Assembly: GCA_947497315.1 (NCBI GenBank)
Contig: CANMFX010000003.1
Location: forward strand, 248,001 to 312,000
Reading direction: 5' to 3'
DNA: 64,000 nt
DNA from: an uncultured Sphingomonadaceae bacterium
Lineage (GTDB): Bacteria; Pseudomonadota; Alphaproteobacteria; Sphingomonadales; Sphingomonadaceae
In this document: positions 1-8,425 of the stretch, in pieces
How the letters are laid out: each line of letters begins with the position of its first letter
Position numbering within the stretch: the stretch's first letter is position 1
Translations under genes and position numbers: made by a program
The notes under the pieces: model-generated
Databases searched by the model: none
Told to the model about the DNA's origin: nothing
The model's input: the letters and a program-made list of their open reading frames with translations, nothing else

Positions 1-460
1 GCTGACGCGCAAGGCCGATGCGCAGATGGATTTTGACTTTGCCAAGGTAACCGAGGCTTCACGGGACAATCCGGTATTTTATGTGCAATATGCCCATGCC
101 CGGATTCAATCGACCCTGCGCAAAGCGGCGGAAGAGGAAAATATCCTTCCGTCAGCCGATCATCTCGACAAGCTTGGCGCCGAAGAGCTCGACCTTATCA
201 AACAGGCAGCCCAATTCCCGAGAATTGTCGAATCGGCCGCGATGAGTCGTGAACCGCACCGGATTGCTTTCTACCTCAACGACCTCGCAGCGGCGTTTCA
301 CGCCTTCTGGAATATGGGGAATGATCGGCCTGAAATGCGGATCATCATGGTTAACGACCCTGCCATGACGTCTGCTAGGCTTTTCTTAGCTAAATATTTA
401 GGGCAAGTAATTAAGAACGGTCTCGCGCTGATGGGGGTCAGTGCCGCTGACAAAATGTGA
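1..460 (+). CDS. argS: Arginyl-tRNA synthetase, C-terminal part (left edge cuts it)
   Basis: The reading frame is open from the first bases and ends at TGA 458-460, giving about 152 C-terminal residues. The sequence has the helical DALR-type anticodon-binding fold of class I arginyl-tRNA synthetases: the VQYAHARIQS stretch is typical of the junction after the catalytic core, and the tail carries FHAFWNMGND followed by RLFLAKYLGQVIKNGLALMG. The enzyme charges tRNA-Arg in the cytoplasm. The catalytic HIGH/KMSKS region lies outside the window. The SPOR gene, then nagZ, scpA and scpB follow in the usual sphingomonad order, which supports the call. Confidence 0.93.
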   Translation, partial: LTRKADAQMDFDFAKVTEASRDNPVFYVQYAHARIQSTLRKAAEEENILPSADHLDKLGAEELDLIKQAAQFPRIVESAAMSREPHRIAFYLNDLAAAFHAFWNMGNDRPEMRIIMVNDPAMTSARLFLAKYLGQVIKNGLALMGVSAADKM

Positions 461-490
461 GCGTTCGAGAATTGCTGTGGGGTTTGAGTA

Positions 491-1129
491 ATGTCTGATG
501 TGAATAGTGATAGTCTGGACCTGGACGATGACAATCGTCTACCTTGGCTGGAATCTGCCGAAGACTATGATGGAGAGGATGAATATTCTCCCCTTCGTGT
601 TGCCTTGTTTGTGGGTTTGGCCATAGCGCTGCTGGCAGCAATTGTCGGCGGCATCTATTGGATGCAGAACCGCGATGCGGGTGGACTGAGCGGCGACGGC
701 ACATTGATCGCGGCACAGGAAGGCGACTATAAAATCCGCCCCGATGATCCGCAGGCCAAGCAGTTCGAAGGCGAAGGCGACGCGAGTTTTGCCGCTTCCG
801 AAGGGCAAGGCACAGCAGGCAAACTTGGCACTGCGCCGCCCGTAGAGGCTCCGATCAAAAAGGCTGCAACCGTTGCTCCGTCGACTCCCGGCAGTGCGAT
901 GATTCAGCTTGGTGCATTCAGTTCCGCCGGGCAGGCCGATAGCGCCTGGTCCGGTTTCAGCAGGCGCTTTGCTGACATTGGCGCCTTGCCGAAGAAAATT
1001 GTGCAAGGCACGGTTGAAGGCGGAACTATCTATCGCCTCAATGCGGTGGCTCCGAACGTTCAGGCAGCGCAACAGGTGTGCAACGGTTTGAAAGCAGCCG
1101 GTGAAAGCTGCCTTGTCGTTCCACAATAA
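491..1129 (+). CDS. SPOR-domain membrane protein
   Basis: This 212-residue protein has an acidic cytoplasmic N-terminus (about 1-36), one transmembrane helix (about 37-58), a low-complexity periplasmic linker and a C-terminal SPOR domain (about 135-212, starting near MIQLGAFSS and ending VCNGLKAAGESCLVV). SPOR domains bind denuded septal peptidoglycan, so a role at the division site is likely. It starts 30 bases after argS and probably belongs to the same transcript, which continues towards nagZ. The architecture is that of DedD/FtsN-like proteins, but no FtsN-specific motif is evident, so no symbol is given. Confidence 0.85.
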   Translation: MSDVNSDSLDLDDDNRLPWLESAEDYDGEDEYSPLRVALFVGLAIALLAAIVGGIYWMQNRDAGGLSGDGTLIAAQEGDYKIRPDDPQAKQFEGEGDASFAASEGQGTAGKLGTAPPVEAPIKKAATVAPSTPGSAMIQLGAFSSAGQADSAWSGFSRRFADIGALPKKIVQGTVEGGTIYRLNAVAPNVQAAQQVCNGLKAAGESCLVVPQ

Positions 1130-1293
1130 GCTTTAAAGATATCGGTTTTCTCTCGCGCTTCGGTTCAGTGCGACAAGGTGCACGCGTCGAAAATCGGGGA
1201 CGCGCTGTGGATAACGGCGCTTTCCGCTTTACCGGTCCGCCAATTTTCCGCATGATAAGCCCTATTATGCGCGGGATTGGGTAGAGTTAAGTC

Positions 1294-2301
1294 ATGAAAC
1301 CGGTCATTTTTGGTATGTCGGGATTAAGCCTGACGGCAGACGAAAAGGCGTTTTTCAAGGAAAGCGATCCGGCGGGCTATATTATTTTTGGCCGCAATGT
1401 TGAAAGTAAGGACCAATTACGGGCGCTGACCGACGAACTGCGAATGTTGCATGGCCGCGATGATCTGGCGATCCTGATCGATCAGGAAGGCGGTCGGGTT
1501 GCGCGGATGCAAGAGCCAGTCTGGCCGAAATTCCCGCCGGGGGAAACTTTTGACAAGCTCTATGACATTGCACCAGCGACCGCGATTGAGGCGGCGCGGC
1601 TCAACGCTCAGGCGATTGCCGAAAGCCTTCGTGAAGTTGGCATTACCGTTAATTGCCTACCGCTGCTCGATGTACGACAACCCGATACGGTGGATGCAAT
1701 CGGCAACCGCGCCATGGGCAGCGAACCCATGCAGGTCGCCGCTTTGGGGCGTGCGGTGATTGACGGCCAGACCAAGGGCGGCGCGGTGAGCGTCGTGAAA
1801 CATATGCCGGGCCACGGCCGCGCTGTGGTTGATAGCCATATGGAATTGCCGAAAGTAAGCGCTTCTGCCGAAGAACTGGAAACCGACATCGCTCCGTTTC
1901 GATCATTGGCGGATGCACCGATGGGGATGACCGCGCATATTGTCTATACCGCCTGGGATGCAGAGCGCTGCGCAAGCTTGTCACCAACGGTAATCGACAA
2001 TGTCATTCGCGGGGCCATCGGCTTTGACGGGCTGCTGTTCTCGGACGATCTCGACATGAAAGCATTGAAAGGCGAAGTGCCCGAACGCGCACGTGATGTG
2101 GTCGCGGCGGGTTGTGATATTGCGCTCAATTGCTGGGGCCGGATGGATGAGATGATCGGCATTGCCGACCTGCTGGGCGAAATTGGTGACAAATCCCGCG
2201 ACCGGCTGGACAAAGCCATGGCGACATTGAATCAGTCCGGTGGGCAGGTCGAACTGGCCGAACTGTTATCCCGCCGAGACGCTTTGTTGGCGGCCGCCTG
2301 A
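1294..2301 (+). CDS. nagZ: Beta-N-acetylhexosaminidase NagZ (GH3)
   Basis: The 335-residue cytoplasmic glycosidase removes N-acetylglucosamine from anhydro-muropeptides during peptidoglycan recycling. Residues 169-182 read KHMPGHGRAVVDSH, the GH3 signature with the Asp-His dyad used as general acid/base. The nucleophile should be Asp251 in LLFSDDLDMKAL. The length matches the one-domain NagZ family rather than the large two-domain GH3 enzymes. The stop codon overlaps the scpA start in TGATG, so the two genes are translationally coupled. The products of NagZ induce AmpC beta-lactamase in other Gram-negatives; no ampR or ampC is visible here. Confidence 0.95.
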   Translation: MKPVIFGMSGLSLTADEKAFFKESDPAGYIIFGRNVESKDQLRALTDELRMLHGRDDLAILIDQEGGRVARMQEPVWPKFPPGETFDKLYDIAPATAIEAARLNAQAIAESLREVGITVNCLPLLDVRQPDTVDAIGNRAMGSEPMQVAALGRAVIDGQTKGGAVSVVKHMPGHGRAVVDSHMELPKVSASAEELETDIAPFRSLADAPMGMTAHIVYTAWDAERCASLSPTVIDNVIRGAIGFDGLLFSDDLDMKALKGEVPERARDVVAAGCDIALNCWGRMDEMIGIADLLGEIGDKSRDRLDKAMATLNQSGGQVELAELLSRRDALLAAA

Positions 2302-3101
2302 TGACAGATAAGCAAGAAATTATCGAAGAGTCGGACGAAGAGGGGTTTTTCTTTACCCAAGCAGCTAGCGAGGAAGAGGCAGCGCTCACGCTAAATATCG
2401 ATGGCTGGGAAGGCCCGCTTGATTTGCTTCTGGCCTTGGCGCGCAACCAGAAAGTGGATTTACGAGAAATCTCGATCCTCGAACTGGTCCAGCAATATCT
2501 GAAATATATCGCCGACGCACAAAGTTTGAAGCTGGAGCTGGCAGCGGATTATCTGGTGATGGCGGCATGGCTGACTTATCTCAAATCTGGCTTGCTGCTA
2601 CCCAAGGACCCGGAAGTTGATCCGTCACCGGAAGAACTGGCGCTGCGTCTGCAAATGCGGCTGGAACGGCTCAACGCCATGCGGGAGGCCGGCGCGCGAT
2701 TGCTGGGGCGTGACCGGATTGGCCGTGATGTTTTTGCTCGCGGGGCACCGGAAGGTCTGCGCGTGGTCAAAAACCGGCATTGGCAGGCAGAATATTATGA
2801 CCTGATCTCCGCCTATGGCCGGGTCAAATTGCGCAATATTCCGCCAGTGCACATCGTCAAACAGCGGATGGTTATGACGCTGGAAGACGCGCTGACACGA
2901 GTGTCGTTGATGCTCGGTGAAGCGATCGACTGGACGGATATCAGGGATTTCCTGCCGCCTGGCGCGCCGCCGCAACTACGAAAGTCGGCTTTGGCATCCA
3001 GTTTCGTTGCCGCATTGGAACTGGCGCGTCAGGGCAAATTGGTGCTGAGCCAGGATGAGAGTTTTGCGCCGTTAAAATTGAAAGCAAGCAGCGATGGATA
3101 A
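2301..3101 (+). CDS. scpA: Segregation and condensation protein A
   Basis: This 266-residue protein is the kleisin subunit of the SMC–ScpAB condensin, which bridges the SMC head domains and organises the replicated origin region. Near residues 34-45 it has the ScpA N-terminal motif WEGPLDLLLALA, followed by KVDLREISILELVQQYL, and it ends in a winged-helix region rich in RQGKLVLSQDESF. It overlaps nagZ by one base and scpB by eight bases. The first 30 residues are acidic and poorly conserved, as often seen in alphaproteobacterial ScpA. The smc gene is not in the window. Confidence 0.95.
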   Translation: MTDKQEIIEESDEEGFFFTQAASEEEAALTLNIDGWEGPLDLLLALARNQKVDLREISILELVQQYLKYIADAQSLKLELAADYLVMAAWLTYLKSGLLLPKDPEVDPSPEELALRLQMRLERLNAMREAGARLLGRDRIGRDVFARGAPEGLRVVKNRHWQAEYYDLISAYGRVKLRNIPPVHIVKQRMVMTLEDALTRVSLMLGEAIDWTDIRDFLPPGAPPQLRKSALASSFVAALELARQGKLVLSQDESFAPLKLKASSDG

Positions 3102-3801
3102 GCCAGTGAATGATGATCGCAGTCTGATCATGGGCATGAATGTTGAAATGGATGAAGGCACCCGGGCGGTAGAGGCGACCTTGTTCGCGTCGGAAAACCC
3201 TATGACGATTGCGGATATCCAACTTTATGTCGGCGAAGAAATAGATATTCGCGCTGCGCTCAACGACCTGCAGAACGACTATTCCGGACGCGGCATATCG
3301 CTGGTGAAAACCGGTGATCGCTGGCATTTTCAGACGGCGCATGACCTGTCGCACTTGCTTCGCCGGGAGCGGGCGGAACTTCGCAAATTGAGCCGCGCGG
3401 GCATGGAAACACTGGCGATCATTGCCTATCACGAGCCGGTTAGCCGCGCTGAGATCGAAGCGATCAGGGGCGTTCAAGTGGCAAAAGGAACACTCGATGT
3501 GCTGATGGAGGCGGGTTGGGTGCGCCCGACGGGACGCCGCGAAGTACCCGGACGCCCGCTTATCTACGCGACAACCGCTGAATTTCTGACCCATTTCGGC
3601 CTGCAAAGCCGCAAGGAACTGCCGGGTATCGATGATCTGAAGGCTGCTGGCTTGCTCGACCCGGTTGATCTGGCGATGGAACGGTTGGAGATGGAGGCGG
3701 AAGAGGAATTGCCGCTGGAACAGGAACTTAACGAAGATGGTGCACAAGAAAATGATGATGACACCGCCGATTCACTGGAAAATGAGGCGGAAAGCGCTTA
3801 A
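3094..3801 (+). CDS. scpB: Segregation and condensation protein B
   Basis: This 235-residue partner of ScpA has two winged-helix domains (roughly residues 15-100 and 100-185). The diagnostic stretches are EATLFASENPMTIADI, METLAIIAYHEPVSRAEIEAIRGV and GRPLIYATTAEFLTHFGL. A strongly acidic tail of about 50 residues (many E and D) follows the second domain; it is low-complexity and likely disordered. The first 12 residues before MGMNVEMDEG are weakly conserved, so a start at the internal ATG 3130 is possible, though the eight-base overlap with scpA favours 3094. Confidence 0.94.
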   Translation: MDKPVNDDRSLIMGMNVEMDEGTRAVEATLFASENPMTIADIQLYVGEEIDIRAALNDLQNDYSGRGISLVKTGDRWHFQTAHDLSHLLRRERAELRKLSRAGMETLAIIAYHEPVSRAEIEAIRGVQVAKGTLDVLMEAGWVRPTGRREVPGRPLIYATTAEFLTHFGLQSRKELPGIDDLKAAGLLDPVDLAMERLEMEAEEELPLEQELNEDGAQENDDDTADSLENEAESA

Positions 3802-3829
3802 GTAGAGCGCATAGATCAGGAGATTTTCG

Positions 3830-4057
3830 ATGCAACCGAGTATTTGGCAGATTTTAATTGTAGCAGCACTGGTGCTGATCCTGTTCGGTCGCGGCCGGAT
3901 TTCTGAAATGATGGGCGATGTGGGCAAAGGCATTCGTTCCTTCAAAAAAGGCATTACCGAAGAAGAGGAAAGTGCCAAGGCTTCGGCCCAGATTGATAGC
4001 AAACCGGCCGACATCAGCGCAGACAAGACCGCGACATCAGACAAGACGGCCAGCTAA
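3830..4057 (+). CDS. tatA: Sec-independent translocase subunit TatA
   Basis: At 75 residues it has the standard TatA layout: a short periplasmic end, one hydrophobic helix ([16 protein letters not shown]), the FGRGR hinge, then an amphipathic helix ([16 protein letters not shown]) and a charged cytoplasmic tail. TatA oligomers form the passage for folded twin-arginine substrates. The hinge carries Arg where many homologs have Pro (FGxGKLP), a variation common in alphaproteobacteria. A ribosome site (AGGAG, about 3819-3823) precedes the ATG. It lies 28 bases after scpB and leads the tatABC set. Confidence 0.95.
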   Translation: MQPSIWQILIVAALVLILFGRGRISEMMGDVGKGIRSFKKGITEEEESAKASAQIDSKPADISADKTATSDKTAS

Positions 4058-4099
4058 GGCTGGTTAACCGGATTCCGGGCCGGATCGCGGCGTACAGAT

Positions 4100-4471
4100 A
4101 TGTTTGATCTATCCATCTCCGAGATCGCGATTATCGTGATCATTGCCATTGTCGTTATCGGCCCGAAAGAGCTGCCCCGCGCATTGGCAACAGCTGGCCG
4201 CTGGATGGCCAAGGCACGCGGCGTCATGGGCAATTTCCGCACCGGCTTTGACGCAATGGTCCGTGAGGCGGAATTGCAGGAAATGGAAAAGAAATGGGCT
4301 GCGGAAAACGAGCGTATCATGCTCGAAAGCCCCACTGTTTCGGATGACGAGCCGGTAATGCAGCCAATGGACGGGCCACCTGTGGCAGATGAAACAGAAG
4401 CTACCGACCAGCCAAATTTGCCTTTGGGCGAAGATACACCAGAAAAACCGCCAGAAAAACCGGGCGCATGA
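4100..4471 (+). CDS. tatB: Sec-independent translocase subunit TatB
   Basis: This 123-residue protein opens with MFDLSISEIAIIVIIAIVVI, followed by the Gly-Pro-Lys-Glu-Leu-Pro hinge typical of TatB and a long amphipathic helix. TatB sits with TatC in the receptor complex for twin-arginine signal peptides. The C-terminal third is rich in proline and acidic residues and probably unstructured. It overlaps tatC by four bases (ATGA), so translation of the two is coupled. No clear Shine-Dalgarno precedes the ATG (CGGCGTACAGAT), suggesting weaker initiation than tatA, as expected from the TatA excess seen in other bacteria. Confidence 0.95.
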   Translation: MFDLSISEIAIIVIIAIVVIGPKELPRALATAGRWMAKARGVMGNFRTGFDAMVREAELQEMEKKWAAENERIMLESPTVSDDEPVMQPMDGPPVADETEATDQPNLPLGEDTPEKPPEKPGA

Positions 4472-5253
4472 ACGAGCAGTCTGCGCCTGAAATAGACGAC
4501 AGCAAAGCGCCGCTGATCGAACATTTGATCGAGCTGCGCCAGCGGCTGGTCTGGTCGGTGGTGGCGCTCGCTATCGCTTTTGCGGCCAGTTTTTATTTTG
4601 CCGATGAAATATTCGGGATGTTGGTGGTGCCCTTGACCGACGCCTTTCCGCCGGGCGAGGGAAAACTGGTCTATACCAAGCTCTATGAAGCCTTTTTTGT
4701 CGAGATAAAGGTAGCGATGTTCGCAGCCTTTTTTATCGCTTTTCCGATCATTTCCAACCAGTTGTGGGCCTTTGTCGCGCCGGGGTTATATGCCAATGAG
4801 AAAAAGGCGTTTCTGCCATTTCTCTTTGCTACGCCGCTGTTGTTCACGGCGGGAGCCGCGCTGGCTTATTATATCGTGATGCCGACCGCGTTCCGGTTCT
4901 TTCTGGGGTTTGAGGGTGAAGTGGGCGGAATGACGCAAGAGGCGTTGCCAGCAATGGGCGACTATCTATCCCTTGTCATGCAGTTCATTCTCGCCTTTGG
5001 AATCTGCTTCCAGCTGCCGGTATTGTTATTGCTGCTGAATCGCGCGGGATTGGTTACGCGCGAACAGCTCAAAGGCCTGCGCCGTTACATGGTTGTCGGA
5101 GCCTTCGTCCTGGCCGCGATATTGACGCCACCTGATGTTGTGTCGCAGTTTCTGCTCGGCGTGCCACTGATCATGCTTTACGAAGTATCGCTAGCAATCA
5201 TGTGGTTTACCGAGCGAAAGCGCGCCAAGTTAAAAGAAGCCGGCGAAGCCTAG
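4468..5253 (+). CDS. tatC: Sec-independent translocase subunit TatC
   Basis: This 261-residue polytopic membrane protein has six predicted helices. The N-terminus carries IEHLIELRQRLVWSV, the conserved cytoplasmic entry motif that binds twin-arginine signal peptides. YTKLYEAFFVEIKVAMFAAFF and NQLWAFVAPGLYANEKK are further TatC hallmarks, and the protein ends in a lysine-rich cytoplasmic tail. It completes the Tat operon. The last four bases overlap the convergent entericidin-like gene at 5250-5375, leaving no room for a dedicated terminator. Confidence 0.96.
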   Translation: MNEQSAPEIDDSKAPLIEHLIELRQRLVWSVVALAIAFAASFYFADEIFGMLVVPLTDAFPPGEGKLVYTKLYEAFFVEIKVAMFAAFFIAFPIISNQLWAFVAPGLYANEKKAFLPFLFATPLLFTAGAALAYYIVMPTAFRFFLGFEGEVGGMTQEALPAMGDYLSLVMQFILAFGICFQLPVLLLLLNRAGLVTREQLKGLRRYMVVGAFVLAAILTPPDVVSQFLLGVPLIMLYEVSLAIMWFTERKRAKLKEAGEA

Positions 5254-5375
5254 TTTATCGCGTCTTCACCCGCGCGGCCGACCGATTCAATATCCTGTCC
5301 GACGCCCTGAACCGTATTACAGGCCGCGAGCATGAGGGTTGATGAAATTATCAATGATGCCAAAATCTTGCGCAT
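5250..5375 (-). CDS. Entericidin-like small lipoprotein (copy 1)
   Basis: This 41-residue peptide begins MRKILASLIISSTLML and has a lipobox ending in AAC at residue 19, followed by NTVQGVGQDIESVGRAGEDA. That is the entericidin A/B family pattern (NTxxGxGxDI...G), small outer-membrane lipoproteins whose E. coli members form a toxin/antidote pair. The longer reading frame upstream is not needed: the ATG at 5375 follows a GGAG-type ribosome site (reverse strand, GAGGAGAATTACC). It is a tandem paralog of 5399-5524 and overlaps the end of tatC. Confidence 0.85.
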   Translation of the reverse strand: MRKILASLIISSTLMLAACNTVQGVGQDIESVGRAGEDAIN

Positions 5376-5398
5376 GGTAATTCTCCTCATGGAATGGA

Positions 5399-5524
5399 TT
5401 AATCGATCGCCCGCTCGCCGGCACGGCCAACGGATTTGATATCGTCTCCGACACCTTGCACAGTGTTGCACGCGCCCAGCAAAAGGGCCGATGAGAGGGC
5501 AATAGAAGCGATTATTTTGCGCAT
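5399..5524 (-). CDS. Entericidin-like small lipoprotein (copy 2)
   Basis: Reading the reverse strand gives a 41-residue peptide, MRKIIASIALSSALLLGAC followed by NTVQGVGDDIKSVGRAGERA and a TAA stop. It is nearly identical in plan to the downstream copy and has the same lipobox Cys19. A ribosome site (CAGGAGTTACCTTATGC region) precedes the ATG at 5524. The two genes are 23 bases apart and probably co-transcribed. In E. coli, EcnA is the antidote and EcnB the toxin; here the two peptides are so alike that roles cannot be assigned. Confidence 0.85.
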   Translation of the reverse strand: MRKIIASIALSSALLLGACNTVQGVGDDIKSVGRAGERAID

Positions 5525-5578
5525 AAGGTAACTCCTGATTTTGCGTTTTCAGCAGGATCAGGAGTATCCCGATTTCCG

Positions 5579-7702
5579 CTAAAAACTAAATTTCGCGCTG
5601 ATACGAATATCACGACCTGCCAGCGGTACAAAATCTTTCGTGAACGAGGCATGACGACGCGCATTCACATCAAAGATATTATTGGCGGATGCGAGTAGTG
5701 TTACACCGCCATCTTTCCCCAAAGGCCGCCAGGCAGCGGAGGCATTGACCATGGTGAAGCTGTCCGTTGGCGTTTCAAAAGCTGAGACACGGTTCTGACT
5801 GTCTGACCATTCCAGCTCCGCTCGCAGATCGAGAGAATCGCTCTGGGCTCCAATACCGCCCAGCAGCCGCAAGGGCGGGATCCGCGGAACGGGGCCGCCG
5901 CCATCCTTAATTTTTGCGCGGACATAGTCGGCAACCCCGTCGGTGACGAAGGCAAACCCGCCTGCGCGGGCGAAAACGACGGATGCGGAGGCTTCAAAGC
6001 CATAGTAGGTCGCATCTTCTTGGAAAAATTGGAAAACCGGTAAACCGTCTTCTTCTTCGCCAGTTTCCGTTTCAAAGATATAGTCGTCGAAAAAATTGGC
6101 ATAAACGGTTGCGCTAAGCTGGGCATCTTCGGAACTCCAGCGGGCATAAAGCTCACCGCCCCAGCTTTTCTCGGTGGTGAAATTGGGATTGCCGATTTCA
6201 AACGCCTGTGTGGCAATATGCGGACCATCGGACAACAGCTCTTCCGCCGATGGAGCGCGCTCAGATCGGGACAGATTGAGGCCGAGTCTCAGACCATTGT
6301 CATCCGGGGCATAGGCAAAGCCCAATGCGCCTGAGAAACTGTCAAAATTCCGATCAAAATTGACAATGCTGGACGATATGTCGGCATGGTCGAACCGAGC
6401 AGCGGCTTCGACCTCGAAATTGCCGAGATCAATTTCCTGTACGGTGAACAGCGCCCAGCTTTCAATGCTGTTTTTCGGCACAAAGGCTTCGGCGCCAATT
6501 GCGTTGAAATCGCGGACCAAAAGCTGCGTACCGATTACACCGCGCCAACCGTTGCGCTCGTTTTGAACCAATTCTGCGCGGGCTTCGATGCCTTCCACTT
6601 CAAAGACAGTGCCGACTTCATCGCCTTCAAATTCAGTATGTTCATAGTCGGAATAGCCAGCGCGCAGGTTGAGCGATTCAAAGAAACCATCGCCCAGATT
6701 AACCCCGGCGCGCAGATCAGCACGGAACTGTTCGAGGCCGATGGTCACAGGACCTTCCTCTTCTTCACCGTCATCATCATCCCCGTCTTCATGGGCATGT
6801 TCCGCGCCAGGGCGGGAGGGGACACCATAATCTGTGTCATAATAGCTGACCGAAAAGCCGATATGGCCGCCGTCTGTAATATAGGCAAGGCCGGTAGAGG
6901 CATTGATGGTTTCACTGGCGGTGTTGAACACCGTGCCCCGCTGATTGGCGGTTTCGGTCAGTTCAGCCGCTTCATCAAGATTGCCCTCTTCCGTTTCTTC
7001 GGCCGCTTGCGCCAGCACTTCGCTGCGCAGTTCCGGGGCCAGTACAAAGCCAGGTATGTCAAGATCATCGGTATTGCGGTAGCTGCCATTGATATGGAAA
7101 ACCAATGAATCGGTCAGCGGCACGTCGAGGGATCCGCCGAGGCTCCAGTCATTGGCCGCGCTGCCAAAGCCGCCGACGGCATCGAGGTGAAAGGCTTCAT
7201 CGGGGACATCGCGGGGGATCCGCTTGTCGATCACGTTGACCGCGCCGCCGATAGCGTCGCCGCCAAACAGGAGTACCGCCGGCCCGCGGAGTACTTCGAC
7301 ACTTTGCGCGGTCAGCGGATCAATGGTCACCGCATGGTCGACCGAGGTATTGGACGCATCCAGCGACCCGATGCCATCGGTGAGCACGCGCACGCGCGGC
7401 CCCTGAAAACCGCGCAGCACCGGGCGGGAGGAGCCGGGGGCAAAGCTGGTCGATGAAACACCGGGCAATTTGGTCAGGCTGTCGCCAATCTGTCCGCGCA
7501 AATCCTGGGTGAGCTGATCGCCGGTTAACACCGATGTACCTGCCAAAATGTCGATCCGGTCGACATAGGGCGCGGTCACAACAATGGCATCGTCATTATG
7601 AAAATCATCGCCGGTTTCCGCCTGTTGAGCAGACTGGGCGAATGCCGGGGAAGCAGGCAACAATATGATAGCGGCGGAGGTCAGAAACTTGTGATGGGAC
7701 AC
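5579..7702 (-). CDS. znuD: TonB-dependent outer-membrane receptor, probable zinc (ZnuD-like)
   Basis: This 707-residue protein has a signal peptide (cleavage near AFAQ), a plug domain (about 40-165, with VLRGPAVLLFGGDAIGGAVN) and a 22-strand-type barrel ending in the aromatic signature ISAKFSF. An extracellular loop near residues 300-317 is packed with His, Asp and Glu (HAHEDGDDDDGEEEEG), as in ZnuD zinc receptors. A near-palindromic 23-bp site of the Zur type lies 48 bases upstream of the start. Family and operator together point to high-affinity zinc uptake across the outer membrane. Copper or another divalent metal is the main alternative, so the symbol is tentative. Confidence 0.85.
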   Translation of the reverse strand: MSHHKFLTSAAIILLPASPAFAQSAQQAETGDDFHNDDAIVVTAPYVDRIDILAGTSVLTGDQLTQDLRGQIGDSLTKLPGVSSTSFAPGSSRPVLRGFQGPRVRVLTDGIGSLDASNTSVDHAVTIDPLTAQSVEVLRGPAVLLFGGDAIGGAVNVIDKRIPRDVPDEAFHLDAVGGFGSAANDWSLGGSLDVPLTDSLVFHINGSYRNTDDLDIPGFVLAPELRSEVLAQAAEETEEGNLDEAAELTETANQRGTVFNTASETINASTGLAYITDGGHIGFSVSYYDTDYGVPSRPGAEHAHEDGDDDDGEEEEGPVTIGLEQFRADLRAGVNLGDGFFESLNLRAGYSDYEHTEFEGDEVGTVFEVEGIEARAELVQNERNGWRGVIGTQLLVRDFNAIGAEAFVPKNSIESWALFTVQEIDLGNFEVEAAARFDHADISSSIVNFDRNFDSFSGALGFAYAPDDNGLRLGLNLSRSERAPSAEELLSDGPHIATQAFEIGNPNFTTEKSWGGELYARWSSEDAQLSATVYANFFDDYIFETETGEEEDGLPVFQFFQEDATYYGFEASASVVFARAGGFAFVTDGVADYVRAKIKDGGGPVPRIPPLRLLGGIGAQSDSLDLRAELEWSDSQNRVSAFETPTDSFTMVNASAAWRPLGKDGGVTLLASANNIFDVNARRHASFTKDFVPLAGRDIRISAKFSF

Positions 7703-7749
7703 GGATAACTCTTCTCTAATTTTGGGGACTGATGACGATGCAGTTAGAA

Positions 7750-7772
7750 GAAATGATATGATATATCAATTC
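7750..7772. promoter_or_regulatory. Probable Zur operator
   Basis: The 23-bp site begins GAAATGATATG and ends TATATCAATTC around a central A; 9 of 11 base pairs of the dyad match. It follows the enterobacterial Zur box pattern (GAAATGTTATA-N-TATAACATTTC) closely. It sits 48 bases before the TonB receptor start on the minus strand and 69 bases before the VOC gene on the plus strand, so it could repress either or both. Confidence 0.65.
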
Positions 7773-7840
7773 TAAAAAGCCGAATTCGCAAAAGTGATGT
7801 AAATTTGCTACATTATGGCTTTCTGGCGAGGAGAGGAAAT

Positions 7841-8302
7841 ATGACCCAATGGAAAGAAGACGGCTATCATAGCGTCACCGCTTATCTGACCGTCGATGAT
7901 GCGGCAGCAGCGATCGATTTTTACAAATCAGCCTTTGGCGCAGAGGAAGTCATGCGCATGCCGATGGGCGACAAGATCGGCCATGCGGATATTTTAGTCG
8001 GCGATAGCCACATCATGCTGGCCGACGAGTTCCCCGATATGGACAAGCTTGGTCCCAAGGCGAGGGGCGGCGCTACCAGCAGCCTGATGATCTATGTCGA
8101 AAATGCTGATGCCGCTTTCGACCAGGCGGTTGCGGCGGGTGCGACCGCAATCCGACCGGTGGAAGATCAGTTTTACGGTGATCGCTCCGGTTGGGTGAAA
8201 GACCCGTTCGGCCATGAATGGACCTTGTCCACGCATATTGAAGATGTCAGTCCGGAAGAAATGAATCGCCGAATGACAGAGATGATGGCCGAAGGGGCTT
8301 AA
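7841..8302 (+). CDS. VOC (glyoxalase/bleomycin-resistance) family protein
   Basis: This 153-residue protein has the paired beta-alpha-beta-beta-beta modules of the vicinal oxygen chelate fold. The first module runs from SVTAYLTVDDAAAAIDFYKSAFGAEEV, the second from SLMIYVENADAAFDQAV to DPFGHEWTLSTH. The FYGDRSGWVKDPFGH stretch is typical of the PhnB-like branch. The start at 7841 is chosen because GAGGAGAGGAAAT precedes it; an earlier ATG at 7805 has no such site. The substrate cannot be told from the sequence. It is divergent from the zinc receptor and could share its regulatory region. Confidence 0.85.
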   Translation: MTQWKEDGYHSVTAYLTVDDAAAAIDFYKSAFGAEEVMRMPMGDKIGHADILVGDSHIMLADEFPDMDKLGPKARGGATSSLMIYVENADAAFDQAVAAGATAIRPVEDQFYGDRSGWVKDPFGHEWTLSTHIEDVSPEEMNRRMTEMMAEGA

Positions 8303-8328
8303 TCAGCGAAGCGGCTTGATCGGATAGC

Positions 8329-8406
8329 CGTCATTCCAGCGCAAGCTGGGATCTCCCCAAGTTTGGGCATACCCAAAAGGAGATTCCAGCTTGCGCTGGA
8401 ATGACG
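8329..8406. repeat. REP-type imperfect palindrome
   Basis: The 28-base left arm (8329-8356, starting CGTCATTCCAGCGCAAGCTG) is the reverse complement of the right arm (8379-8406) with one mismatch. The 22-base loop contains a smaller pairing, GTTTGGGC with ACCCAAAA. Such GTCATTCCAGC palindromes are dispersed intergenic repeats in many proteobacteria. It lies between the VOC gene and purT and could act as a transcript-end structure in either direction. Confidence 0.85.
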
Positions 8407-8425
8407 ATATTTTCATAAGGCCTTC

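Noticed and set aside
2941-3747. Long minus-strand open frame (268 codons) opposite scpB
   Set aside because: It mirrors the scpB coding frame, has Arg/Gln/His-rich shadow composition and no ribosome site or family features.
6386-7108. 240-codon plus-strand frame inside the zinc receptor
   Set aside because: The opposite frame is a well-supported TonB barrel; this one has no recognisable features.
5579-7702. Naming the receptor an iron-siderophore receptor
   Set aside because: The His/Asp-rich loop and Zur-type site point to zinc, and no iron-type operator is seen.
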